A DNA stretch of 64,000 bases, taken from Cellulomonas fengjieae. Its GTDB lineage: Bacteria > Actinomycetota > Actinomycetes > Actinomycetales > Cellulomonadaceae. The stretch is from NCBI RefSeq assembly GCF_018388465.1, contig NZ_CP074404.1:992001-1056000 (forward strand), given 5' to 3'. Below are positions 8,255 to 16,861 of the stretch, piece after piece. Every line of letters starts with the position of its first letter. The first letter of the stretch is position 1. The position numbers and the translations under genes were made by a program. The notes below the pieces were generated by a model. That model worked only from the letters and a program-made list of their open reading frames with translations. It did not search any database and was not told the DNA's origin.

Positions 8255-9127
8255 ATGGTGCACAGCCTGGCGACGATGCGGGACCGCGCGGGCACGGCGC
8301 TCTTCCTGCGGGTGGCCGGACCGGACGGGTTGGCCAGCCGAGAACGCATCCACGGCACACCCGGCCCGCGGTGGTTCGGCCCGGACGCGGCCATCCGGCA
8401 GGTGCACGGGGACGCGTCGATGTTTGTCGGCGGCATGCGGGCGCTGCTGCTCCAGTCCCTGCATCCCGCGGCGATGGCGGCGGTCGGTGCGCACTCCGGC
8501 TACCTCGGTGACCCCTGGGGTCGGCTGGCGCGGACCAGCACCTTCCTGGCCGTCACCACGTTCGGCACCATCGACGACGCCACCGCGGCGATCGACCGCG
8601 TCCGCCGGGTGCACGAACGCATCCGCGGCGTGACCCCCGAGGGCATCGAGTACGCGGCCGGTGACCCGACCCTTCTGCGCTGGGTGCACGTGGCGGAGGT
8701 GGACAGCTTCCTGCGGGCGCACCGCGTGTACGGCCAGCACCCGCTCGACGCCGCCGGTGCCGACGAGTACGTCGCCGAGGCCTCCCGCGTGGCGGTCGCT
8801 CTCGGTGCCGAGCGCGTGCCGGAGTCGGTGGCCGAGCTGGCCAAGGCGCTGGACGAGTTCCGGCCGGCGCTCGCCGCGTCCACGGCAGCGCGGGAGGCGG
8901 CCGACTTCCTGCTGCACGAGCCGCCGGTGGCCCGGCCGCTGCGTCCGGCCTACTCGCTGCTGGCGAGGGCGGCCGTCGCGTCGATGCCGCCGTGGACGTT
9001 CGAGCTGCTCGGCCTGGACCGGCCGGGCGCGACGGGGTTGGCGTACGGCCGTGCGGCCGGGGCGGTGGCGACGCGCTCGATCCGCTGGCTCCTGGGCGCG
9101 AACGACGCGAGCCGGGTGACCGGATGA
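8255..9127 (+). CDS. DUF2236 (MpaB/latex-clearing-protein-like) oxygenase family protein
   Basis: A 290-residue protein of the oxygenase MpaB family (DUF2236). Family blocks include GGMRALLLQSLHPAAMAAV (with the conserved His), GDPWGRLARTSTFL, VTTFGT and LRWVHVAEVDSFL with another conserved histidine. Family members related to latex-clearing protein bind haem b, but iron ligation cannot be proved here. ATG at 8255 has GGGAGG five bases upstream, better than the GTG at 8204. Its stop overlaps the next gene's ATG (ATGA), so it is probably co-expressed with the amidotransferase. Confidence 0.86.
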   Translation: MVHSLATMRDRAGTALFLRVAGPDGLASRERIHGTPGPRWFGPDAAIRQVHGDASMFVGGMRALLLQSLHPAAMAAVGAHSGYLGDPWGRLARTSTFLAVTTFGTIDDATAAIDRVRRVHERIRGVTPEGIEYAAGDPTLLRWVHVAEVDSFLRAHRVYGQHPLDAAGADEYVAEASRVAVALGAERVPESVAELAKALDEFRPALAASTAAREAADFLLHEPPVARPLRPAYSLLARAAVASMPPWTFELLGLDRPGATGLAYGRAAGAVATRSIRWLLGANDASRVTG

Positions 9128-9864
9128 AGCCGTTCCTCCTGCTCAGCTCGCGCGCCGAGGACGTCGCTGCCGACGGGGAGCAGGCAGCGATCGCGCGGTT
9201 CGGGGGACTGCACGCGGGCGAGCTGGAACGCATCCGCATGGAGGCGGCGTCGTTCCTGCCGGTGGACCTGGACCGGTACGCCGGGGTCATCGTCGGTGGC
9301 AGCCCGTTCGACGCCAGCACCCCCGAGGACCAGAAGTCGCCGGTGCAGCGCCGGGTCGAGGCCGAGGTCTCGACGCTGCTGGACGAGATCGTCGACCGCG
9401 ACCTGCCGTTCTTCGGCGCCTGCTACGGCGTCGGCACCCTCGGCGTCCACCAGGGTGCCGTCATCGACCGGACCTACGCCGAGCCGATCGGGGCCGTGAC
9501 GATCTCGCTCACGGACGCCGGGCGGGAGGACCCGCTGCTCGAGGGGCTACCCGAGTCGTTCCAGGCGTTCGTGGGCCACAAGGAGGCGTGCCGGGTGCTC
9601 CCGCCCGACGCGGTCCTGCTGGCGTCGTCGGCCACCTGCCCGGTGCAGATGTTCCGCGTGCGGCAGAACCTCTACGCCACCCAGTTCCACCCCGAGCTGG
9701 ACGTCGAGGGCATCACCACGCGGATCGGCGTCTACCGCGACTACGGCTACTACGAGCCCGGGGAGTACGACGACGTGCTCGCGCGCGTGCGTCGCGCCGA
9801 CGTGTGGGCGCCGCACCGCATCCTCGAGGCGTTCGTGCAGCGCTACCGGGCCGGCGCCCGCTGA
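9124..9864 (+). CDS. Class I glutamine amidotransferase-like protein
   Basis: A 246-residue protein of the GMP synthase/GuaA-like glutaminase fold. The nucleophile elbow is PFFGACYGVGTLG (Cys near residue 100) and the catalytic histidine is in ATQFHPELD. VIVGGSPFD gives the oxyanion strand. No synthetase domain is attached, so the ammonia acceptor is unknown; stand-alone members often act on glutamyl-linked compounds or are called glutamine amidotransferase-related. It is coupled by ATGA to the DUF2236 gene. Confidence 0.85.
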   Translation: MKPFLLLSSRAEDVAADGEQAAIARFGGLHAGELERIRMEAASFLPVDLDRYAGVIVGGSPFDASTPEDQKSPVQRRVEAEVSTLLDEIVDRDLPFFGACYGVGTLGVHQGAVIDRTYAEPIGAVTISLTDAGREDPLLEGLPESFQAFVGHKEACRVLPPDAVLLASSATCPVQMFRVRQNLYATQFHPELDVEGITTRIGVYRDYGYYEPGEYDDVLARVRRADVWAPHRILEAFVQRYRAGAR

Positions 9865-9964
9865 ACCGCTGAGCGGCTGCACCTCGCCGCGCAGATCCCG
9901 CAACCGGGCGTCGGCGCACCGTACGGTGGGCCATCCGACCGGGCCACCAGCACGAGGAGACACG

Positions 9965-10618
9965 ATGAGCGCCACGTCCCGCCGGACCAGCGGGCTGGTC
10001 GCCGCCGTCGCCGTCCTCCTGCTGGCGTCGTGCGCGGAGGGCGGCTCGGGCGCACCGACGGCCGCACCGTCCGCCTCCGTGACGCCGTCCCCGACCGAGA
10101 GCGCGACACCGGCGCCCACCGCATCGGAGACCGGCGCCTCGGAGCCCGACGCGCCGATCCCGTTCCCGGCAGACGTCGCGGTCGACGAGCAACCGTCCTC
10201 GGACGACGCCGCGCTGACCCTCACCGACGTGACCACCGGGCAGCACGAGGGCTACGACCGCGTGGTGTTCCACCTCGGCGGCACCGGGACGCCCGGGTGG
10301 ATCGTGCGCTACGTGGACACCGCGACCGACGACCCGGCGGACACGGTCCTCGATATCGACGGCGACGGCACGCTGTCGGTCATCCTGCTCGGGTTCCAGC
10401 TCCCCACCACGACCGGCATCACCGAGTGGGACGGTCCCAACCCGATCCGCACGCCCGACTACGAGGAGCTGCGCGAGGTGAACGTCCGCGGGCAGTTCGA
10501 GGGGCAGGAGCTCGCGTACCTCGGTCTCGACTCGACCGGCGAGCCGTTCCGGGTGTTCGCGCTGACGGACCCGACCCGGGTCGTGGTGGACGTCCAGGAT
10601 GTCGACGACGACGACTGA
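9965..10618 (+). CDS. Secreted lipoprotein with AMIN-like domain
   Basis: A 217-residue predicted lipoprotein. The signal peptide ends in LLLASCAE, with C23 as the lipid-modified cysteine. A Thr/Pro/Ser/Ala linker follows (about 30-65), then a globular part containing GYDRVVFHLGGTGTPGWIVRYV and TDPTRVVVDVQDVDDDD, the beta-sheet pattern of the AMIN-like (cell-wall associated) domain. The ATG at 9965 is preceded by GAGGAG at a spacing of about six bases. It stands alone; the convergent glycosylase gene begins seven bases past its stop. Confidence 0.82.
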   Translation: MSATSRRTSGLVAAVAVLLLASCAEGGSGAPTAAPSASVTPSPTESATPAPTASETGASEPDAPIPFPADVAVDEQPSSDDAALTLTDVTTGQHEGYDRVVFHLGGTGTPGWIVRYVDTATDDPADTVLDIDGDGTLSVILLGFQLPTTTGITEWDGPNPIRTPDYEELREVNVRGQFEGQELAYLGLDSTGEPFRVFALTDPTRVVVDVQDVDDDD

Positions 10619-10624
10619 CGACGG

Positions 10625-11488
10625 TCAGGCGAGCAACGCCTCGCACACCTCGACCAGCCGCGCCCGCAGGACGTTCCCGCGCTCGGCGAACGTGCGCTGC
10701 CGGGCCACGTACTGCGCCTTGCCCTCGGGCGTCTCGATGGCCACCGGGTCGAGGCCGTAGGTCGTCACGTCGTAGGGCGACGCCTGCATGTCGAGCGTGC
10801 GGATGTCGCGCGCCAGCTCGAAGCAGTCGAGCAGGAGCTCACCCGGGACCGCGGGGCCCAGCTTGGTGGCCCACTTGTAGACGTCCATGCCGGCGTGCAG
10901 GCAGCCGGGTTGCTCCATCGCGGTCATGGACTCCCGCGTCGGGCGCAGCGTGTTGCGCCCGACCGCCTCCGGGGTGAAGAACCGGTAGGCGTCGAAGTGC
11001 GTGCAGCGGATCTTGTGCTTCTCGACCACGGCGTCGGTCCCCGCGGCCCCGAGCCGCAGCGGCAGCGGGTGGCGGTGCTCGTCGCGCTCCCGGTAGACCA
11101 TGGCCCACTCGTGCAGCCCGAAGCAGCCGGTCACCGGTGCGCGGCCCAGGGTCGCCGTCAGCAGGCCGTGGATGAAGCGGACCGCGTCGCCGCGGTCCGC
11201 GACGAACGCGTCGACGTCGAGCGCGACCGTCCCGTCGTCGGTCCGGTACCAGCGCCAGTCGGCGTGCGGTGCGGGGACCTCCAGCGCGACGCCGACGCCG
11301 GGGTGCCAGCGCCGCAGCGCCGCGGGCGTCACCGGGTAGTACTCGAACAGGAAGTCCTCGATCGCGTGCTTCTGCTGGCGGGACCGGCGCTCGCGGCGAC
11401 CGGCGGTGAACGCGTCGGCGCGGTCGGCGTGCGCGTCCGCGAGCGACTGCCACGTCGTCGCGTCGAGCACAGGGACGGTCACGGGCAT
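10625..11488 (-). CDS. 3-methyladenine DNA glycosylase-like protein
   Basis: A 287-residue protein of an actinobacterial family usually annotated as 3-methyladenine DNA glycosylase. Recognisable segments are KHAIEDFLFEYYPVTPAALRRWHPG, CFGLHEWAMVYR, HFDAYRFFTPEA and QPGCLHAGMDVYKWATKLGP. The annotation itself rests on distant similarity, so activity is uncertain. ATG at 11488 lies six bases after TACCCT, fitting a leaderless transcript. Confidence 0.75.
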   Translation of the reverse strand: MPVTVPVLDATTWQSLADAHADRADAFTAGRRERRSRQQKHAIEDFLFEYYPVTPAALRRWHPGVGVALEVPAPHADWRWYRTDDGTVALDVDAFVADRGDAVRFIHGLLTATLGRAPVTGCFGLHEWAMVYRERDEHRHPLPLRLGAAGTDAVVEKHKIRCTHFDAYRFFTPEAVGRNTLRPTRESMTAMEQPGCLHAGMDVYKWATKLGPAVPGELLLDCFELARDIRTLDMQASPYDVTTYGLDPVAIETPEGKAQYVARQRTFAERGNVLRARLVEVCEALLA

Positions 11489-11494
11489 GCCCCC

Positions 11495-11500
11495 AGGGTA
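11495..11500 (-). promoter_or_regulatory. Putative -10 element (TACCCT) of the glycosylase-like gene
   Basis: TACCCT on the minus strand ends six bases before the ATG at 11488. Confidence 0.5.
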
Positions 11501-11614
11501 GGTGAGGCTGTCAGGCTGCCGGTGAGCTGATCCTCGCGTGGGGACCTCCACCCCAACGCAGCCGCGGGCGACAGACGTTGTGGGTGTAGGAGTCGCGAAC
11601 AGGGAGCGTGGTGC

Positions 11615-12169
11615 GTGAGCAGACGGTGGGAGGACCTGCTGGAGCAGGTCGCGCGTGAGCGCTATCAGCGCCTGGTCGCGCACGCGACGCTGGTGTCGGC
11701 CTCGCCGTCCGATGCGCAGGACTTGGTCCAGGAGTCGTTGATCTCGGCGTTCTCGGGCCGAGCGCGGTTCGGGTCGGTGGAGCAGGCCGAGGCGTACGTG
11801 CGCCGGGCGATCGCGTCGCGGGCGGCCGATGCGGGGCGGCGCCGGACGCGCGAGGCGCGCCTCCTCGCCCGGGCGGCCACCCAGACCCCGCAGGCGGTGC
11901 TGCACGAGGACCTGCTGCCGGGCGCGGACGTGGTGCGGGCGCTGGCCACCCTGAGCCCGCGCGAGCGCGCGTGCGTGGTGCTGCGGCAGATGGAGGACCT
12001 GTCCGTCGTCGAGACGGCGTCCGTGCTCGGGCTGTCCGAGGGCGCGGTGAAGCGGTACACGTCGGACGGGCTCGCGCGGCTGAACAGCGCGCTGGGCAGC
12101 ACCGGCGGTGCGGCGGAACGCATCCCCGTCACCCGGCTGAACCCGACGGAGGTGCGCCGTGAGCGATGA
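11615..12169 (+). CDS. ECF sigma factor, SigE family
   Basis: A 184-residue sigma-70 family protein with regions 2 and 4 only. Region 2 includes ASPSDAQDLVQESLISAFS and AYVRRAIASRAADAGRRR; region 4 is LSPRERACVVLRQMEDLSVVETASVLGLSEGAVKRYTSDGLARL. It resembles the short SigE-type ECF factors that are abundant in actinobacteria. The GTG at 11615 has a GGGAG stretch upstream. The following gene begins 11 bases before its stop and encodes a membrane protein, probably its regulator. Confidence 0.9.
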   Translation: MSRRWEDLLEQVARERYQRLVAHATLVSASPSDAQDLVQESLISAFSGRARFGSVEQAEAYVRRAIASRAADAGRRRTREARLLARAATQTPQAVLHEDLLPGADVVRALATLSPRERACVVLRQMEDLSVVETASVLGLSEGAVKRYTSDGLARLNSALGSTGGAAERIPVTRLNPTEVRRER

Positions 12170-13460
12170 CCTGCACGCCCTGCTGGCCCGGGCTGCCGAG
12201 CAGATCGAGGGCGCCGCGCCCGCGTTGGAGGGAGGGCGGCTGGGCGTGGTGCGGTCCGCGGCTCGTCGTCGTCGGGTGGTCCGGCGGGCCACGGAGTCGT
12301 TCGCCGCCGTCGGTGTGGTGGGGGCGCTGGGGGTGGGCCTGTGGTTCGGGCTGGGGCAGTCGGCGCCGGACCCGGTGGTGCCGGTCGAGACCCCGACGGT
12401 CACCCCGACGCCGACGCCGGAACCCAGCGCGACGCCGACGCCCACACCGACGCCGACCGGGCCACCGACGCGCGCGGACTCGATCGACGACGCGACCGTG
12501 GTCGCCAGGCTGAGCGCTCCGCGCACCGGGGAGGTCTGGACGACACCCGTGCGCGCGCCCGAGCAGGACGCTCTCCTGCCGTCGGACGACTTCCCGGGCT
12601 GGACCGTCTACCTGGTGGGCAGCCGCGCAGACGCGTCGATCTATCTCGGGGTGTCCCCGTGGTCGGGGCCGCAGTACGGCCCGGGTGCGGAGGCGTTGTT
12701 CGAGGTGGACGCATCGGGCGCGCGGCTGATCGCGTGCCCCAGCGCACGCACGGGCGACCCGTGCGTCGATCCCGACGGCGCCGTACCGATCGCGCGCGAC
12801 GAAGCGACCTTCTACGACACGCTCACGCTTCCGGAGTCCCTCGACCTCGGGGGGTTCGTGGTCACGACGGCGGGCGCCCGCGAGCAGGCGAGCCCGCACT
12901 TCCTGGGGCGTGCCGTGCAGCTCGAGGGGCCGCCCTTCGAGATCCGCACCGTGCGCGCGCTCGGCTCGCTCGCCGTGGTGGAGCGCTCGGAACCCTCCGA
13001 GATCTCGGGCCTCATCAACCTCTCCTACGGGGTGCTGACTCCGTTCGGCTCCTTCGTGCAGCTGTTCCCAGGTGACGTCCCCGGGGGCGACTTCGGTGAC
13101 ATCACGTGGGACGACGGCGTCACCCGCGGCGAGGTCGACGAATGGACCAGTGGGCCCGGGTCAGGCAGCTGCTCGTGGTGGGCGTACTCGCGCGAGCAGC
13201 ACCACGCCGCAGAGCAGTGGCGCGAGGGGGGCACGACGGCCGACGGCCGCCGGGTGTGGATCCCGGCCGCGGGTGGCAACCCGTTGTCACGCACCGTGCG
13301 GGCCTGGCACGAGGCGAGGGCCCAGGCCGCGGGGGAGGAGTACCCGTACCCGACCGACGACGCCTTCCTCCAGGCGAACGCCCTGTTCGCGATCCAGGGG
13401 CCGGGCGGCGAGTGGCTCGTCGGCGGGCGGGGCGACGCGCTGTCGTGGGCGTGTGCCTAG
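12159..13460 (+). CDS. Single-pass membrane protein, candidate regulator of the ECF sigma factor
   Basis: A 433-residue protein. Residues 1-45 are cytoplasmic, with an arginine-rich patch before a helix around residues 48-66. A TPTP-type linker spans about 75-105 and a roughly 320-residue external domain of unknown fold completes it, with cysteines near residues 190 and 200. It overlaps the sigma gene by 11 bases, so a sigma-regulatory role is likely by context. It lacks the HxxxCxxC zinc motif of classical anti-sigma factors, so it would be an atypical one. The stop is TAG, shared palindromically with the convergent gene. Confidence 0.75.
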   Translation: MSDDLHALLARAAEQIEGAAPALEGGRLGVVRSAARRRRVVRRATESFAAVGVVGALGVGLWFGLGQSAPDPVVPVETPTVTPTPTPEPSATPTPTPTPTGPPTRADSIDDATVVARLSAPRTGEVWTTPVRAPEQDALLPSDDFPGWTVYLVGSRADASIYLGVSPWSGPQYGPGAEALFEVDASGARLIACPSARTGDPCVDPDGAVPIARDEATFYDTLTLPESLDLGGFVVTTAGAREQASPHFLGRAVQLEGPPFEIRTVRALGSLAVVERSEPSEISGLINLSYGVLTPFGSFVQLFPGDVPGGDFGDITWDDGVTRGEVDEWTSGPGSGSCSWWAYSREQHHAAEQWREGGTTADGRRVWIPAAGGNPLSRTVRAWHEARAQAAGEEYPYPTDDAFLQANALFAIQGPGGEWLVGGRGDALSWACA

Positions 13461-14521
13461 CGTGACGGTGCCTCCGTCGCGGTGGGCGGCTCCGTCGTCA
13501 CCGTCGCGTCCGGGAGCCGGTCCGGTGCGATGTCCGCCGCCTTCGTCGACACCCGGTGCAGCACCCACTCGAACGGGCCGCGCCCGACCGAGACGGCCCA
13601 CAACCAGCACAGCCCGACCGTGATGACGAGGAAGGCGAGCCACCCGGGGACCGTCGCGTCGTAGACCACGCCCCGGCCGAGCAGGGCGATCGCGACGATG
13701 TGCAGCGTGTACGCGGTGAGCGCGAGCGAGCCCACGGCGGCCAGGGGGGCGAGCGCACGGGGCCAGCGGGCGGCCACCGCGAGGGAGACGGCGAGCACCA
13801 GGGCCGCGACACCGACGTTGCCGACCACCTCGAACGTCGTCGACGAGTGCGGTTCGGCGGTCGCGAGGCCGTCCGGCCAGCGCAGGGTGTGCCGGGCGAC
13901 CCAGGAGCCGCCGTGCCCGAGCACCACCAGGCCGGCGCCGACCGCGGCGCCGGCCGCCTGCAGCCTGCCGGAGCGCAGGTCGCTGCGGCCGATCGCCAGG
14001 CCCACCAGGACGTAGGCCATCCACACGATCGCGGGGTAGTAGTGCCCGACCGTGATCTCCGTGAGCAGCGTCGGCCTGCCGTCGAGGGCGGCGGCGAGCC
14101 ACTGGCCGAGCGGCGGCCCGACGACGGCGACCACGCCGGCCGCCACGAGCAGGGCCGCGCGGGACCAGCGCAGGGCCACGCACCCCAGGGCGAACAGCAG
14201 CCCGTAGGTGGGCAGGATGACGGCGACCGGCGTCGCGAGCAGCACGAGCAGCGCCCCGAGGGCGAAGAGCAGCAGCGCGCGCACGAGGATGCGCATCCTC
14301 GCCTGGACGAGCCGGATGCCCGTCACGGGCCGGGTGCCGCCGGACAGCAGGGCCAGCGAGACACCCGCGAGCACGACGAACAGGGACGCGGGCCGACCGT
14401 CCGCGAGCTGGGCGAAGCCCCCCGGTGGCACGGGGCCGTGGTCGTCCGGGCCGACGTGCGCGGTCATCATCCCGAGTACCGCGAGCCCCCGGGCGACGTC
14501 GATCCCCACGATCCGGCGCAT
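13457..14521 (-). CDS. Heparan-alpha-glucosaminide acetyltransferase-like/DUF418-like membrane protein
   Basis: A 354-residue polytopic membrane protein with about nine to ten helices. It opens with RRIVGIDVARGLAVLGMMTAHV, the RxxxIDxxRGxAxLGM signature of the acyltransferase-like DUF1624/DUF418 group, and has GRPASLFVVLAGVSLALL and LTAYTLHIVAIALLGRGV further on. Members transfer acyl groups across membranes or are uncharacterised; the acceptor here is unknown. The ATG at 14521 is six bases after TACGAT. Its final codon overlaps that of the convergent gene in a CTAG. Confidence 0.8.
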   Translation of the reverse strand: MRRIVGIDVARGLAVLGMMTAHVGPDDHGPVPPGGFAQLADGRPASLFVVLAGVSLALLSGGTRPVTGIRLVQARMRILVRALLLFALGALLVLLATPVAVILPTYGLLFALGCVALRWSRAALLVAAGVVAVVGPPLGQWLAAALDGRPTLLTEITVGHYYPAIVWMAYVLVGLAIGRSDLRSGRLQAAGAAVGAGLVVLGHGGSWVARHTLRWPDGLATAEPHSSTTFEVVGNVGVAALVLAVSLAVAARWPRALAPLAAVGSLALTAYTLHIVAIALLGRGVVYDATVPGWLAFLVITVGLCWLWAVSVGRGPFEWVLHRVSTKAADIAPDRLPDATVTTEPPTATEAPSR

Positions 14522-14527
14522 GCTCGG

Positions 14528-14533
14528 ATCGTA
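14528..14533 (-). promoter_or_regulatory. Putative -10 element (TACGAT) of the acyltransferase-like gene
   Basis: TACGAT on the minus strand ends six bases before the ATG at 14521. Confidence 0.5.
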
Positions 14534-14602
14534 GCGACCCGCGTGATCTCGCATGTCGAAACGGTTCGTTCCAATTGTTGAACTGCGAGCCTCTGAGGTG
14601 GT

Positions 14603-14608
14603 TACAGT
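14603..14608 (+). promoter_or_regulatory. Putative -10 element (TACAGT) of the methyltransferase gene
   Basis: TACAGT ends five bases before the GTG at 14614, with TTGAAC 19 bases further upstream as a possible -35. Confidence 0.5.
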
Positions 14609-14613
14609 GCGAG

Positions 14614-15435
14614 GTGAACTCCCCGACGCACCCCGACGTGTACACCCACGGGCACCACGAGTCCGTGCTGCGCTCGCACCGGTGGCGCACGGCCGAGAAC
14701 TCGGCGGGGTACCTGCTGCCGGTCCTGGTGCCGGGGTCCAGCCTCCTCGACGTCGGCTGCGGTCCCGGCTCGGTGACCATCGACCTCGCGGCCCGGCTCG
14801 CGCCCGGTCGCGTCGTCGGCGTCGACACGTCCGCGGCCGTCGTCGAGATCGCACAGAAGGCGGCCGCAGACACGGGTGCCGCCAACGTGACGTTCCAGGT
14901 GGCCGACGCCTACGAGCTGCCGTTCCCCGACGACGCCTTCGACGTCGTGCACGCCCACCAGGTGCTCCAGCACCTCACCGACCCCGTGACCGCGCTGCGG
15001 GAGATGCGCCGCGTCACGCGCCCGGGGGGCGTTGTCGCGCTGCGCGACGCCGACTACTCCGGGATGACCTGGTACCCGCCGTCGACCGGTCTCGACGAGT
15101 GGCTCGCGCTCTACCACGAGGTCACGCAGGCCAACGGGGCGGAGGCGAACGCCGGTCGCAAGCTCCTCTCCTGGGTGCACGAGGCGGGGTTCGACCCCGC
15201 GGGCGTCGTGCCGGGTGCGGGCACCTGGTGCTACGCGACGCCCGAGGACCGCGCGTGGTGGGCGGGGCTGTGGGCGGACCGGTCCGTCGCGTCCGACTTC
15301 GCCCGGCAGGCGATCGCGCACGGTCTGGCCGACGAGGTCGGTCTGGAGCTGCTGGCCGACGCCTGGCGCGAGTGGGGCGACGAGCCCGACGGCTGGTTCG
15401 CGGTGCTGCACGGTGAGGTGCTCGCGCGCGCCTGA
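14614..15435 (+). CDS. Class I SAM-dependent methyltransferase
   Basis: A 273-residue methyltransferase of the UbiE/MenG-like group. Motif I is LLDVGCGPGSVTIDLA, motif II is FQVADAYELPFPDDAFDVV, then HAHQVLQHLTDPVTALREMRRVTRPGG. Such proteins use S-adenosylmethionine; the substrate is not predictable. The GTG at 14614 gives NSPTHPDVYTHGHHESVLRS, a start seen in related actinobacterial methyltransferases, and lies five bases after a TACAGT -10 element. Longer frames run into the divergent promoter region. Confidence 0.88.
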   Translation: MNSPTHPDVYTHGHHESVLRSHRWRTAENSAGYLLPVLVPGSSLLDVGCGPGSVTIDLAARLAPGRVVGVDTSAAVVEIAQKAAADTGAANVTFQVADAYELPFPDDAFDVVHAHQVLQHLTDPVTALREMRRVTRPGGVVALRDADYSGMTWYPPSTGLDEWLALYHEVTQANGAEANAGRKLLSWVHEAGFDPAGVVPGAGTWCYATPEDRAWWAGLWADRSVASDFARQAIAHGLADEVGLELLADAWREWGDEPDGWFAVLHGEVLARA

Positions 15436-15437
15436 AC

Positions 15438-15443
15438 TAGGGT
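15438..15443 (+). promoter_or_regulatory. Putative -10 element (TAGGGT) of the FAH-family gene
   Basis: TAGGGT ends six bases before the GTG at 15450 and only two bases after the preceding stop codon. Confidence 0.55.
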
Positions 15444-15449
15444 GACGAC

Positions 15450-16235
15450 GTGCGCATCGCGAGGTTCACCACCGGGGGAGATCCCCGCTACGCCCTGGTC
15501 GACGGAGCTCCCGGCTCGGAGGAGCTCGTGGTCATCACGGGTGACCCGCTCTACACGCCCGTGCAGCCCACCGGCGAGCAGATCAAGCTCGACGACGACA
15601 GCGTCCGGCTGCTGGCACCGGTCATCCCGCGCTCCAAGATCATCGGCGTGGGCCGCAACTACGCCGAGCACGCCGCCGAGATGGGCAACGAGATCCCGGT
15701 CGCTCCGCTGCTGTTCCTCAAGCCGAACACGTCGATCATCGGACCCGACGACCCGATCGTCCTGCCGGACTGGACCGAGCACGTCGAGCACGAGGCCGAG
15801 CTGGCCATCGTGATCGGCAAGGTCACCAAGGACGTCCCGCCGGACCGCGCCCTGGAGCACGTCTTCGGTTACACCGTGGCCAACGACGTCACCGCGCGCG
15901 ACGCCCAGAAGGCCGACTCCCAGTGGGCGCGCGCCAAGGGGTTCGACGGCTCGTGCCCGATCGGCCCGTGGATCGTGCCCGGCCTGGACGTCGACGACCT
16001 CTACGTCCGCGCCCGCGTGAACGGCGAGACCAAGCAGGACGGCCGCACCTCGCAGATGATCTTCGACGCCGCCTACCTCGTCTCCTACGCGTCCGAGGCG
16101 TTCACGCTCCTGCCCGGCGACCTCATCCTCACCGGCACCCCGGCCGGCGTGAGCCCGATCGTGGACCGGGACATCGTCGAGGTCGAGGTCGAAGACATCG
16201 GCGTCCTGCGCAACCCGGTGCTGCGCCGCCACTGA
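15450..16235 (+). CDS. Fumarylacetoacetate hydrolase family protein
   Basis: A 261-residue FAH-domain enzyme. KIIGVGRNYAEHAAEMG begins the domain; the metal-binding acidic residues are in HEAELAIVIG and in VFGYTVANDVTARDAQ; GDLILTGTPAGVSPI is the C-terminal signature. Members hydrolyse or decarboxylate acylpyruvate-type compounds; the closest annotation pattern is acylpyruvase/2-hydroxyhepta-2,4-diene-1,7-dioate isomerase. No catabolic cluster surrounds it. Translation probably begins at GTG 15450 on a leaderless transcript. Confidence 0.9.
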   Translation: MRIARFTTGGDPRYALVDGAPGSEELVVITGDPLYTPVQPTGEQIKLDDDSVRLLAPVIPRSKIIGVGRNYAEHAAEMGNEIPVAPLLFLKPNTSIIGPDDPIVLPDWTEHVEHEAELAIVIGKVTKDVPPDRALEHVFGYTVANDVTARDAQKADSQWARAKGFDGSCPIGPWIVPGLDVDDLYVRARVNGETKQDGRTSQMIFDAAYLVSYASEAFTLLPGDLILTGTPAGVSPIVDRDIVEVEVEDIGVLRNPVLRRH

Positions 16236-16273
16236 CCCCCGGCTCTGCCGGCCCGCCGAACGAAAAGAGAACC

Positions 16274-16837
16274 GTGGACATCGAGGGTGTCGCTGTGGAG
16301 ACCACCGCGATCGAGGGCCTGCTCGTCTTCCGACTGAAGCAGGTCGAGGACCCGCGGGGGACCGTGCGCGAGTTCTACCGCGCCTCGCAGTGGCAGCACG
16401 ACGAGCTGGCGTCCCGGGTCGACGGCCCGTGGGCCCAGGTGAACATCACCGAGAGTCGGCGCGGTGCCATCCGCGGGCTGCACGGCGAGGCCATGAACAA
16501 GCTCGTCGGCATCGTCTCGGGCAGCGCGCTGGGCGCCTACCTGGACGCGCGGGAGGACTCGCCGACCTACGGGACGGTGCACACCGTCGCCCTGGAGAAG
16601 GGCACGCAGGTCTTCGTGCCCAAGGGCGTCTGCAACGGCTTCCAGTCGCTGTCCGACGAGACGCAGTACCTCTACTGCTTCGACACGGAGTGGCGCCCGG
16701 GGATGCCGGGGACCGCCTTCAACCCGCTGAGCCCGGACCTCGGGATCGAGTGGCCCGTGCCCGTGGACGTCGAGGACCCGGCGCAGGTCTCGGTCAAGGA
16801 CCGCAGCGCCACCGTCTGGACCGCGGCGAAGGCGTGA
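16274..16837 (+). CDS. dTDP-4-dehydrorhamnose 3,5-epimerase (RmlC)-like protein
   Basis: A 187-residue cupin-fold epimerase. DPRGTVREFYRASQW, AIRGLHGEAMNKLVGIVSG with the catalytic-position His, DSPTYGTVHTVAL, FVPKGVCNGFQSLSDET and YLYCFDTEWRPG follow the RmlC order. RGLHG replaces the usual RGLHYQ/RGLHFQ, so specificity may differ from RmlC. The GTG at 16274 has a purine-rich AAAGAGA upstream. No rmlA, rmlB or rmlD lies nearby, making this an orphan; it sits between the FAH gene and gltX. Confidence 0.85.
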   Translation: MDIEGVAVETTAIEGLLVFRLKQVEDPRGTVREFYRASQWQHDELASRVDGPWAQVNITESRRGAIRGLHGEAMNKLVGIVSGSALGAYLDAREDSPTYGTVHTVALEKGTQVFVPKGVCNGFQSLSDETQYLYCFDTEWRPGMPGTAFNPLSPDLGIEWPVPVDVEDPAQVSVKDRSATVWTAAKA

Positions 16838-16848
16838 CCCCGCGCCAG

Positions 16849-16854
16849 TAACCT
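16849..16854 (+). promoter_or_regulatory. Putative -10 element of gltX (TAACCT)
   Basis: TAACCT ends seven bases before the gltX GTG. The same hexamer precedes prfB. Confidence 0.55.
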
Positions 16855-16861
16855 GGGGTCT

